Source: Diplolepis rosae (Eukaryota > Arthropoda > Insecta > Hymenoptera > Diplolepididae). Taken from it: DNA of 64,000 nt. The notes below the pieces were generated by a model. The model was not told the origin of the DNA and made no database searches. It saw only the letters and a program-made list of their open reading frames with translations. Within the stretch, counting starts at the first letter, position 1, and every line of letters begins with the position of its first letter. The position numbers were made by a program, and so were the translations under genes. The stretch spans positions 2,366,001 through 2,430,000 of the forward strand of contig JAPYXD010000308.1 in the NCBI GenBank assembly GCA_030998225.1, written 5' to 3'. Below are positions 53,975-64,000 of the stretch, piece after piece.

Positions 53975-56168
53975 ATGAGTAATCCGGTTGACCCAAATTC
54001 GAGTGTTTTGAAGGACAGCCAGGTTCAAACGAAGGTTGACCACCGTTTGAACTCTGGTTCAAACGAATGTCAACCCGCTAGAAAAGTCATGAAAAATGCA
54101 AAAAACTTTCAGTTGGGACGGTCTGAGGAATTTCCGTCGTAGAGAGAGTGGGTGGTTACATTAGCAGATGAAACAAGATTTCATTGCAAAATTTGCAATA
54201 AAACGTTGCTATATGGCAAATCGGAAATTGAAAAGCATGAAGCATCTTTATCACACAGAAAGAAGCAAGAGTTTTCAAATAAATTAGAATGTTATGGAGT
54301 AGTAAGTGAACATTCTTCTAATGTAACTGCCAATTCTTACAGTGTTGAACCTTGTGTAGCAAGTTCTTCTGCTTCAGAATTCACAAATTCCACGATTCCG
54401 GAAAGTGCTACTTTCAAACAGAAAGTACAAGAAACACAGATTAGGATTAGTACATTTTTCGTAGAGCATAATTTACCATTCGCGATTTCATCAGAATTGA
54501 AAGGACTTTTCCAAGATATGGAACCTTCGGTTTTAAAAGACGTTAGATTGAGCCACACTAAAATGGTCCTAGTTGTAAATAACGTCGTATGTGCTGCTGA
54601 AACTGATCGCATGGTAAATATTTTGCGTAAGCAATCATTTTCAGTGTACGAAGACAAAACGACCGACAGGACTCTAGAAAAGTGGCTGTCATTAATGGTT
54701 CGATATGTGGAGCCAACGACATTTTCTGTCAGGGTGGAATTGCTCCAGCTTATTAATGTAAATGCTTCGGATTGTTCTGCCTCTAAAATTTTTGATGCGT
54801 TCGAAAAACCATTGTCCGGGCACAAAATCCCTTTATCTAATATCTGTGCTTTAGCTTGTGATAATGCACAGGTGATGGTCGGCAATAGGTCCTCATTTAA
54901 AACAAAATTAAAGTAAAACAGTCCCCGTTTAATTGTTTTCCCATGTGTCTCGCATTCGTCAGCAATTGTAGCAAAATATGCTTGTTCCGCAATCCCAGAT
55001 GTAGAGGATTTAATCAAAGATTTGCCAGCTTTTCTTAATGCTAGCTCCAAGCGAACGGCTATTTTTCGATCGATTGTTTTGGAATTAGGAAATGACTATC
55101 AAAAAATTCCTAGTCATTCTGAAACTCGCTGGCTTGTCCGCTATCGATGCATAGATATTATAATAAAGAATTGGGAAGTTGTTCTTCAGTATCTTATGGT
55201 CCTCGTATCTTGTTAGGAAAAATGCAGAATCCTTTGACACTCGCATATTTCCTATTCTTGAAATTTACTTTGAATAGGTTCAACGTATACAATGCGAAAT
55301 TTCAAAGTCGCGAAACAATGGTTCAGGAACTCCAGCCAAACTCGGCTAAATTCTTCGTATGGATTCTTAGCAGTTATTTGAAAGAGGGTCTTCTTCAACC
55401 GAATTTATTCTTTCAAATCATTAGAAATGTTAACTTTGCAGATCCTAGTAATCAAAAGCCGCTTCAAGACATTGACGTTGGTAAGGAAACGCGAGAATAT
55501 TTCCAGCAGCAACTTACAAGCAAGAAATTGCAAATAGTAGAAGTTGATCTATTTCTTCGTAATTGCTTGAAATTTTATGTCACAGCAAGCGAAGAATTCG
55601 CAGTCGACTTCCTTTTGATGACATCTTTTTGTCTTGCGTTGCTGTTTTCCGGCCTCAAGTAGCTTTCTATGCTGATCGAAGCGAAACTTTTCCTAGGGTC
55701 TGGAAAGTTTGTCAAGATTTAAGGTCGTTTGATAGAATAGGTGTACAAAAAGAGTGGGATTCTTTACTCAAAATCAGACAGGAACTCAATGAAAAGTGGT
55801 CGAATTTATCTTTTGACGAAATGTGGTCTAGTATCGGTGTATCTTCGACGAGTACAGGAGAAAAACTTTTTCCAAATTTGACCTCAGTATTGAATCATGT
55901 TCGGAGTCTTCCTCATTCAAATGCTGAGGCGGAGCGAGGTTTCTCCATGCTCACGGACGCGAAAACTCCCAAAAGAAATCGCTTAGGAAACAGGACGGTC
56001 AACTCAATTTGTGTTACTCGATCAGCCCTAAAGGCGAGAGCTGAAACAGCCAGAACAACGATCATCACTTCGAGGCATTTGCAATTAATGACCGAAAATC
56101 TATATGAGATGGCAGAAAGTGATAGGGAAAGTGGTTTGTCGCTCTTCGCTCACAAAGGAGAGGATTAA
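53975..56168 (+). pseudogene. hAT transposase, inactivated copy
   Basis: It matches the 699-residue protein of copy B along its length. The probable true start ATG at 53975 gives an N-terminal lead that is in frame here. Damage relative to copy B: TGG to TAG at 54140, a TAA at 54914 soon after the second catalytic aspartate, a deletion of about 25 bp near 55213, and loss of one A near 55595. The zinc finger (FHCKICNKTLL...HEASLSH), VYEDKTTD (the first catalytic D is kept; the following E is K here), ALACDNAQVM and AEAERGFSML are still legible. It cannot make a complete enzyme. Confidence 0.93.
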
Positions 56169-56644
56169 TTCTAATGTCCAAGGCATGGCGTTAATCAATT
56201 TCAAACCCCTTTCTTACTCACAAAATAATGACATTTTATTTCTTATATCAGAAATACGTTCTTTATTCCTTTCTTCGCGTGCCTCGGGTATGGAAATTGT
56301 TTAGTTTTAATTGTTATTTTGTGAGTAGGAAAAAATACTGAAATTGAGTAATATCACGCTTTGGGCATAAGTGAGAGGTAAGGGGACTCACAATAATCAA
56401 GCACCCCAAATCATCCCGAATTAATCAAACGTCTTCATTATTTGATTTGAAACAAAAAATTTTTGTTCGACGTATACTGGCATTTGATAGAGGCAAGCCT
56501 GAAGTACGGGCTACATTTGTAGCGTTTTTTACCACTTTGCTTCATTTTTTTCCTTTTTTCTTTTTGCTTGAAAGCAAAATCCCTTTTTGTTTCGTAGGAC
56601 GTGGACTAGGCCTACAGGGGATACCACGTAAAAAAAACGAGCCT
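56169..56644 (+). other. T1 3' non-coding region, copy D
   Basis: This sequence lies between the transposase stop and the right arm; it is also present at 100-549 and, inverted, at 22946-23421. It should contain the polyadenylation site; no strong AATAAA placement is obvious. Confidence 0.6.
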
Positions 56645-59600
56645 TAAACTCTACCTCCGTGGTGGTGTGGAAAGGAGGTTTATTTCAGAATATTTGGGAT
56701 TCTCTAAGAATGAACCAGCTTTTTTATTTTAATATTTCAAATGTGTTTCCTTTCTTTTATGTTTAAGGCAAAAACTAGATCTAAAAAAAGCAAAAAAACC
56801 TATTTCTCTAATTGCGTCCAAGATTAGAGCAGAATCTATGCCACCGATTGTTAAAGGTTTTAAAAGTTTTCGCTTTAATTTAAAAAGCAAGTCTTCATAG
56901 TATTTTGCTAAGTAATGAAAGTATGTCTACAATTTTTTTCTTGAATCCTACCCAAAGGTCAAACATGGTGCAAAAATGTCGTAAAATAAGAAAAATGTCT
57001 GAGTACTTTGAAGAAGTTTTTCTAAATCTATATGTATCATATTCCAATAATATTTAGGAATATTTATTAAAATATTCATCTTCTAAATTTGTTTGATTAA
57101 TGTACAGAGTACACTTTATATTTGAAATTTGTATACGCTCTAAATCTGAATCCGTCAAATTTTCACTGATTGAATCAGTGATTAGCCTTTTCACTGAATG
57201 ATCAGTGGAAACAATATTTTTCACTGTTAAATCAGTTACTTTTCACTGAAGTAATCACTGAAATTTGACTGATTCACAGTAACCTGTTTTTAGTTATTTA
57301 AATCAGTCAAATTTCACTGATAATCAGTAGATTTTGACTGATTCATATTTGAAATTTGTACAGTTTTTAAAAAAATCCGAAACTTTTTGAATTTAGTAGT
57401 TTATTTATAAAATTTGAGAATGTTATAGTTGATATTTCTATATAGAACTTTAAGCATTTATGGACATAAAATTTCATTTAAAGTTTCTTCTATCGGTATT
57501 CAAAACTTTCAACAATTTTGCAAGATCAGTCAAATGCAAAATTTGACAGAGTATTTAATCAAAATATTTACATTTATTTTTTAAATATTTTGAAAATAAT
57601 TCGACTAAAATAATGATTAATAAGATTTTGTAACATTGTGGGAATATTGGAACGCTGCAAGATTAAATTTTGAGTACAATTTTCAATTAATGAATGTTTA
57701 AAGAATTGAGTGAAAGCATCAATTAAAAAATATTTTTACTTTATAAATTTGATTAAGTGCAGTAATAAGAAAAGTTTGACTTTCTATAAAGCATTTCATT
57801 TATCTGATTAAAAGTCTGTGCATACGTCACTAAAACGTAAGATTAAAAAACTTTAAACTGCTTTTACCATCAATCTATGAATGTGGATTTTAAACCGTAA
57901 TTTAATGTGTCTTATTTTTTTTTTGATAAAATATTTTTAACATAATTTTTTGCTTAAAGTAGCCGATTTACTCGATTAAAAATTGGTCAACTTGTATATT
58001 TCAAAATTCTGTAATAAAAGTATTTTCATATTATGTTTTTGTATCCTATGCGTAGAATTTTAATTTTAAAATTGAGATTTCTCACAAAGAAGAAAGATTG
58101 TCTTATTAAAGCAGTTTATTCCCAGAAATTAAAAATCATTTACTTAATATTTCGATTCCAAACATTGAATATTTATTGACTTTGAATAAAACAGAAAAAA
58201 AAATTTTATGAAGTTTTAAAATCTTTTTACAATGTTACGAATTGGGCCGAATTTAGAATTACGAAATCTTTCATTAGAAAAAGAAAAAGTCACTCACATG
58301 AAATAAACTTCTGTAAGAATTATCAAGATTGAAGAGATGTTAAAATATTTGAAAAATAATGCAATTGTAAAATTGCAATTTATATCAATATTTGACAAAT
58401 TTTTAGCTTTCTCAATCAAAGCATTATCCGGAAATTTTTAGTTCCTATAAAAAGATGGAATATTTATCAATTTCTTGAATGTTCATACATTAAAAAAATA
58501 TCGAATTAGAGAATTATATGCAAAGTATTTTCCATTAAGAAGACATAAACATGACATAATTTTTTTATATCTACATTTTCAGCTTACTTTTTTGTGGCTT
58601 AAGCACACATCTTGAATTCGAAATACAAAAATGCTCTACAGAGTTGAAGTATTTCCTGAATCAATTATTATTGATCCTGAATTCTGTTGGAAAATTTGTT
58701 GTTTACTGTTCAAATCTTACTACGATTTCAGACGGACAGACAAATTAAGAACTACAAAATATTTCATCCAAAAGATTGCACTCCTCCATAAAATCTTGTC
58801 AAATTGTAACAAGATTTGAACACTTCGAACGAACATTTTTATGTAAAATTTAAAGTTGATTGATATTTATATGTTAATATGGAAATACCAATAAACACAT
58901 ATTTTAGCTTTTTAATTTATCTACTGCTATTAGACAATTTTCCATTTCCGTAGAGATTTTAAGTTTTGGAATGAAAAGTTTGTGATTAGGCTACAAAAAT
59001 GTGAGATGAAAATATTTCTAACATATAACTGAAAATATAAATTATGAACTTGAATTTTATGTTCATTTTATCTTGATAGAAAATATTGATCTAATTGAAA
59101 GATTGTTAAATGTACAAAATTAGTAAGAAGTATATAAATTTGAATGGAAAATTATATATTGCTTCAAATTTTATACATTTATCGTCACTAAATTTCACTG
59201 AAAGTTTATTTTTGAAGTTTTGAAATCCTCATGAAATTTTCCAAGATCATACTGATGTTTATTTCATGCAGACTTTCTTCAAGAAATTGAGGAAAGGGTT
59301 ATTTCTTGAACTATATACTTCGTCTATTCAAATTCGTCGTCTGCTTCGCGCCTCTTTTGCACGTACTCGAGAAAAATACAATTCTTAATTTCGACTCGAT
59401 AAACGAAAGCGTGAAATCTAGAAATAACTTGAAAACTCAAGCATTGTAACGAAGTCCGTATTCGTGCACCTTCGGCTTTACACGAAGCTGGTCACCGCAG
59501 CGTGTAGCAGAGCCGACACACTGACACGCCACGTTTGCATGTGTTTCTCCCAGATGGGAACGTTGTGGGGGCCGAAAAATCCCACGTTTTGGAGACACTG
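56645..59600 (-). repeat. T1 right terminal inverted repeat, copy D
   Basis: This 2,956-bp arm is the inverted copy of 50235-53190 and ends CACTG. The motif cluster is at 57147-57345. Confidence 0.93.
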
Positions 59601-59608
59601 GTTGAGGT
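59601..59608. repeat. T1 copy D target-site duplication, right (GTTGAGGT)
   Basis: Seven of eight bases match GTTTAGGT at 50227-50234. Confidence 0.85.
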
Positions 59609-61428
59609 TTTTTTTTCCTTATACTTTTAGTATTTTTCATAATTGTTTTGGTATTTTTTCAAGTTGAAAGATTATCTAATATTATTATAGATTTATTTTC
59701 AGCGTTATAAAATTCGATGCTCTACAAATCAAAGTTCTGAGAAGTTTGAATATTTTTATAGATATTTGAGTAAATTATCAGTACACAAATTTAAAGTATT
59801 TCGTTCATTTCTAAAAAAATTTTATTGTGTGTTATTTTGAAAAATTTGCAGTATTTTCCGGTATTTAGGTAGATTTATAGTATATCTATGGATCGCTGCA
59901 TAGATTTTTAGAATTTGATTATATAGTATTGAAATTTTCAACCATTAATAGTATTTAAATTGATTCTACAGAAAACGTTACCTTTCATATAGATTACCAG
60001 TATTTTTTTTCGTATTTTTGTAGTATTCTTGAAAGTTGTAATTCAGAAAAATGCATCGATATTTTTTTACATAATCGTTATTTTGAGGAATAACTGTGCA
60101 ACTTTGAATATTTTGGGACAATAAATAATTCCCTACTTCAATATTAGCACGAAAAAAAAGGATTAATTACATTTTTTATTATTTGCGTGAATAAATATTC
60201 TTATCAAGCATTGTACGCCTTTCACACTAATTCATTTTATTTGTCAAATTTCTTTTTAAGACACACGCAACAATTGTTTTCGTATCCACCCCTATCTTTT
60301 GAATATCTAGACAATGTATACTGCTTTTTGAGAAAAATTTACGTTGTAAAACGCGACTTGTTTCTAAAAAATCAATGAAGGCTACTGAAAATCGTCATAA
60401 AAATATTACAAAAATGAAAAAGTCGGTTTCCAATGCTAATAAAATAGGAAACCAGAAAGAAAAATTACTATTTATCGAAGCTTGATTTGGTGCAATAATT
60501 TGGTTTTACTTTTCATTTATTATGTAATTATTCAACGTAAAAAAAAACATGTGAATTTAATTTTGTTTCCAAGAAAAATATAATAAATATTGTGTACTTT
60601 GTTATCGAATGTATTTTGTCGTTTTATGAAACCACTTATAGCAGTCAACTGCACCAAAAGTAGGAAAAATATTACAACCGTGGAAATCTGGTCACAACCG
60701 TTGCACCGAAAATTAAAGATTTTATCGCCAAGAACGGACCATGACACTTGTAAATTGACCACATTCAGGGTGTATTTGAGTAGAAAAACACAAAGGAAAA
60801 TGACAAAAACCGTACAAAAAAGAGAATTTTCGTTTACAAAATTTTGGGCTTCCAAAACTGCGTCCTCGCAGAGAATCACCCATATATACCCAGCGTAGTG
60901 GAAGCGTTCCTTTTTTCACAGAAAAAATTGTTCAAAAATTATCATGGATTTATTGGAAATTTACACTTTCTCCGTGCAAAAAAAAATAAAATTAAACGAA
61001 CGAAGGCAAATTGTCGTCGTAAAAACAAAAAATAATATGGTCATTATGTTTATTTTTGAATCACGGATAATTTAAAGCGCATAATTTCATCAAAAGTATA
61101 TGGATAGATCCCTACAACTTTTCATTCTGGCGTTTTGACCAAATTTTTTTTCAAAAGCTAGGCACCTAAAAAAAATTGATATTTCTAAATGAGTTGTCCC
61201 TCCACAATAATGAATAAATAGTCGTTACTCATTTCTTTCAAAAGCTAAAAAAATATCCATAAAGAAATAAAAAAAATTTTTTGGTTTCGAGATCCTTAGG
61301 GTACAAAATGATTGATATTTGAGTGTCAACTAGATTTTATTAAGTTTTTATTGTACATTTTCGACAAAGTCTTTTATCTGTTCTGGGCTTTTGAACTTTT
61401 TCCTTTATTTTTTTTGCAGACATTTCGT
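59601..61428. other. AT-rich spacer, no recognised gene
   Basis: Many short TAGTATTTT-like phrases occur at 59630-60010. ACAACCGTGGAA and GTCACAACCGTTGCAC lie near 60675-60700, echoing the motif left of T1 copy D. The open frames here (60-115 codons) show no family resemblance and overlap on both strands. Confidence 0.5.
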
Positions 61429-62035
61429 TTAACAGTCCAATTTGTAGGCAAAGAAAAGTGTGAACTTATTATAATATAACTTATTATAGATACAATAAGA
61501 GCATGATAAGTAGTTTAAATACAATGTATCTTCATCATCCTTTGTCCAAATAATATTATGTACTTGGATTGTATTAGAAGCTGGCTTTGAAGTCGAATTG
61601 GCGACTATTTCATTAATTTTTTTAACGTCAGCTTCTTCAATCAAAAATACCTTAATTTCAGAACCGGAAGATTTCATTGTATTTACTACATCTGATGCAC
61701 ATGTTATATCATTTCCTTGAGCGACATAGCGGTCATTTAAATTTTTTACTCTCCCTACTATTCCGTCCGCAATGCTTTTTCCGTGAACCGCCGTAGTGAA
61801 ATGCCAAATACTAATAAATATATTTAGAAGCTTACAATGATGGTTGAATAAGAAGAAATTTGTGCTATTTCTATATTGAGTATTGAGTCCATCACTTTGA
61901 ACATGTAGTATATTGAACTGTGGCACATGAGCTTTGATTAAGTTTAGAATAGGCTGAAGATGAGCCCAAATAGATAAAACGTCATTAAGAGTCTTTCTTT
62001 TGTCAAATAGTTGCTTTTGTATAGCAGTGGCTTAC
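61429..62035 (-). pseudogene. Decayed gene of uncharacterised family, C-terminal domain
   Basis: Reading on the minus strand from about 62035, upstream of the first possible start, the frame gives QKQLFDKRKTLNDVLSIWAH, LQPILNLIKAHV, then ILHVQSDGLNTQYRNSTNFF, TTAVHGKSIADGIVGRVKNL and, near the end, TIQVHNIIW and LNYLSCSYC. The pattern SDGxxxQYR...F...HGKxxxDGxxGxxK is one I associate with large uncharacterised insect and fish proteins often present in many genomic copies. That suggests a transposon or expanded family, but I cannot name it. The upstream frame is closed by a stop at about 62036. Confidence 0.5.
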
Positions 62036-62058
62036 AATAGTTGCTTACCTAATGCACT

Positions 62059-62640
62059 TCACCCTTTGCGTTCGATGTCCTTAACGCTATCGAGCAATTT
62101 GTCACCACCACGCGGATTTGTTTTTTTCAAACGACGGTAGTATTTTCTTTTCCATTTATCTATGAATCTATCTTTCTTTTCTATAGTTCGTTCACAGCTT
62201 TCCAATTCCCTTCGTAATCTTGCTTCTCTTGCTCTACATTTTAGGAGAGACTGTCTTAAGCGTTCCAGCTTTGAGGGTTTCGCACTCTTATCTGATGAAA
62301 CTTCAATTGTCGCAGATGTTGTAGGGTATCTTTGTGACCTTGACGTAACTATGTCAAAACTGGTACTAGCTCCATGTAGATCGTAATGATAATCGGTTCC
62401 GTACACTTAATTCGATGTTGGCTGTTCTAAGCTGTCCTCAAATTCTTTATTAGCATCTTCAACTGCAACACTACGACCTTGAACCTTTTTCACAGTAGTT
62501 TTCCGTCATTCAAAAGTCGCTTGTTGATTAGAATCAGATCTTGGTCTGAGTATGTATTTATTTTTATTGTCTGTAGTGTGAATTATTTCACTTTCATCTT
62601 GTCTAAAATTTACGTTTCTCTATAACTTTTACTGTTCTTT
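62059..62640 (-). pseudogene. Decayed gene, N-terminal coiled-coil part
   Basis: The best open part (62059-62406, 115 residues) contains KPSKLERLRQSLLKCRAREA, RLRRELESCERTIEKKDRFI and KWKRKYYRRLKK, a basic coiled coil. The same frame continues upstream past TAA codons at about 62404 and 62505 with EFEDSLEQPTSN and YILRPRSDSN. It points the same way as the C-terminal domain at 61429-62035 and probably belongs to the same broken gene, with a large central part missing. GGTAAGC near 62050 could be a splice donor, but no intron is demonstrated. Confidence 0.45.
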
Positions 62641-63200
62641 CTCGTTTGTTGTTAAGATATGCTTCTCGATCTTGAAAAATTACATAATTAAATTGAAAAA
62701 CATTCTATTTATTTCTTGGCATTATAATTTTTGATTGGTTTAAATTAGAAAAGGTGCAAAATATATAATACTTATCCATATTAATAAAATCACAGTATAA
62801 GCAGTGTTCGGACAGAACGTTTGCTATTTTTGAAAATTGATTCTTCTGACTAAATTAAATTTTCCTTTACATGAAAAATACAATCACAAATGAAATTAAA
62901 ATGAAACATTATTCATTAGAATATTCGAATGAAAATATTTATGATCGGAATCAATCGCCTGTTACCAAAGTAATAGAGTAAACGAAACAGAAATGAATAA
63001 ACAAGTAACAATTGGCGCTCGACAGATACGAGTGAACTTGTACACATATTTATTTTTTTACTTTCAAAAGTGGATCATTTTGCTCCCAAATTAGTAGTCA
63101 ATTTGATCTTTTAAGGATTACGGTGAATGAAAATGATCGTTCAATAAATCGTACAATAAAAAGTTGAAAACCTTCACCATATATCACCTTTCAGAGTGAT
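62641..63200. other. AT-rich spacer, nothing recognised
   Basis: No open frame or repeat of note lies between the decayed gene and the LINE that ends the window. Confidence 0.5.
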
Positions 63201-64000
63201 CATGAGTCGAGGGGCCGTTCACTCAAAATCAGTTCTACGTGGGCATATTTATTTCTTCAGCTCCTGAGGGAGCAAAACAAAAAAATGGAGATATTGGCCA
63301 GGGCTCTAAGCGTCATCCAGCAGGGTATGCTGAGAAACAACCCTGGCCATGTTGAAGACAGTGTGAACGAGGCTACAGAGGTGTTGAGCAGAATCCTCAA
63401 CACCCATAAATGTCTTCTAGAAAGCGGGGTGGAATTCCAGAAGTGGCTCAAATCTAACGCCGCCTCAAAAAGGATGGGTATCTTTCGGAGACCGCGCTCT
63501 GCGTCTCTGGGAGATACCCCAAAAAAGCTGACAAAGGGGGAGAAGAGGGTTGCTCCTTCTTCCCCGAGGATCGGCTTCCTAAGACAGGAAAGGGCAGAAC
63601 ATCGCCAACTTACACTGCGGCCACCGGAGTCCAGACTCCATGGAAGGATGGGGAATGGCAGCTGGTGAAGAAAAAGAAAAAAAAGTGAAAAAAAGAAAGA
63701 GAAAAAGGAAAAAAGGGTTCCTGTGCCCTCTGCACAAGACCCTAAAGAGAAGGGGAAATTGCCGAGGCGCTCTCCGGCTGCCAGGTCGGGCGAAGCTATC
63801 AGGGTGTCGGCAAAGGAAGGTGAGTCCTACGCCGATATCCTGAAAGCCATGCAGGCCAAGGTGGACCCCCAGAATTCGGGAGGAGAGCGAAGAAGAACAA
63901 GGAGGGGCGAGATCCTCATGGTCCTGAAAAGGGGGGGGGGGGGGTGACGTCTCGGCCTTCGAGAAAGCGCTTGATTAGGCGGTCGGGCAGAAGGCCGATG
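63201..64000 (+). mobile_element. R1-clade LINE, 5' part, runs off the window
   Basis: The GC content rises sharply at about 63210 and ORF1 follows. The remainder of the element lies beyond position 64000. Confidence 0.8.
63285..64000 (+). pseudogene. R1-clade LINE ORF1, frameshifted and partial
   Basis: From the ATG at 63285 the frame reads MEILARALSVIQQGMLRNNP and ATEVLSRILNTHKCLLESG. It then crosses into a second frame near 63560 (TAATGVQTPWKDGEWQLV) and a third in a lysine-coding run near 63700, ending with GESYADILKAMQAKVDP and RRTRRGEILMVLK, a conserved ORF1 phrase in R1-like LINEs. A run of about 14 G at 63930-63944 causes another shift; DVSAFEKALD follows it. These slips sit at homopolymers and might be assembly errors. 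ORF1 binds element RNA. The zinc knuckles would be outside the window. Confidence 0.8.

Larger units (their letters stand above)
50235..59600 (+). mobile_element. T1 copy D, complete long-TIR hAT transposon
   Basis: This 9,366-bp element has a left arm 50235-53190 and right arm 56645-59600, each 2,956 bp, around a 3,454-bp centre with the transposase on the plus strand. It starts CAGTGTCTCCAGAACGTGGG and ends with the complement. The near-identical 8-bp flanks mark it as one insertion. The arms are very similar to each other and to copies A and B, so the family amplified recently or the arms are homogenised. The transposase is dead, so the copy could move only with enzyme from elsewhere. Confidence 0.94.

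Noticed and set aside
60532..60898. Overlapping open frames of about 100-115 codons on both strands
   Set aside because: AT-rich, no start context, no recognisable residues, and mutually overlapping.

Overview
This is a eukaryotic, almost certainly insect, nuclear DNA window. The evidence is indirect: very AT-rich spacer, several mariner (DD34D) elements, an R1-clade LINE, insect-type Ty3/gypsy and Copia pieces, and hAT transposons. A hymenopteran or similar host is possible but not shown. I find no convincing intact host gene, tRNA, rRNA or CRISPR array. Nearly everything recognisable is a transposable element or its debris, often nested.

The main content is a transposon family I call T1. 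It is a hAT-type element (zinc finger plus hAT transposase, near-matching 8-bp target duplications, CAGTG termini) whose terminal inverted repeats are enormous, 2,956 bp each. Three copies are present. Copy A (1-3505) is the right part only. Copy B (22304-29316) has an uninterrupted 699-residue transposase ORF on the minus strand but a badly deleted left arm. Copy D (50235-59600) is complete, with two arms of exactly 2,956 bp and a dead transposase. Two further elements with related CAGTG termini, T2 (15798-20137) and T3 (40041-40505), are non-autonomous palindromes without a transposase.

Layout. 1-3505: T1 copy A. 3506-11596: a minus-strand Ty3/gypsy retrotransposon (order of transcription: LTR, primer-binding site, a protease-like ORF, Gag, protease, RT/RNase H, an acidic accessory ORF, then integrase with a macrodomain-like N-terminal region). 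Its 3' end is cut by T1 copy A. 11597-14080: AT-rich spacer. 14081-22008: a three-layer nest in which a CACTA-like MITE is split by an R1-clade LINE, which is itself split by T2 with a perfect 8-bp duplication. 22304-29316: T1 copy B. 29317-32236: unclassified repeats and microsatellite. 32237-33430: decayed mariner. 33934-34943: a 1-kb palindrome. 35-37.4 kb: tandem repeats. 39-40.5 kb: an uninterrupted CACTA-like MITE inserted in a repeat that also lies inside T2, then T3. 40.8-49.5 kb: a graveyard of Copia, gypsy, LINE, hAT and four more mariner-like elements. 50235-59600: T1 copy D. 61.4-62.6 kb: a decayed gene of uncharacterised type. 63.2-64 kb: ORF1 of another R1-clade LINE, running off the window.

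How parts may work together: copy B could in principle supply transposase while copy D supplies intact ends, so the family may have had trans-mobilisation. The gypsy element reads in one ancestral frame from Gag to integrase, with TAA codons at each of four module boundaries. All family assignments come from reading motifs and comparing sequences within the window; no database search was possible.
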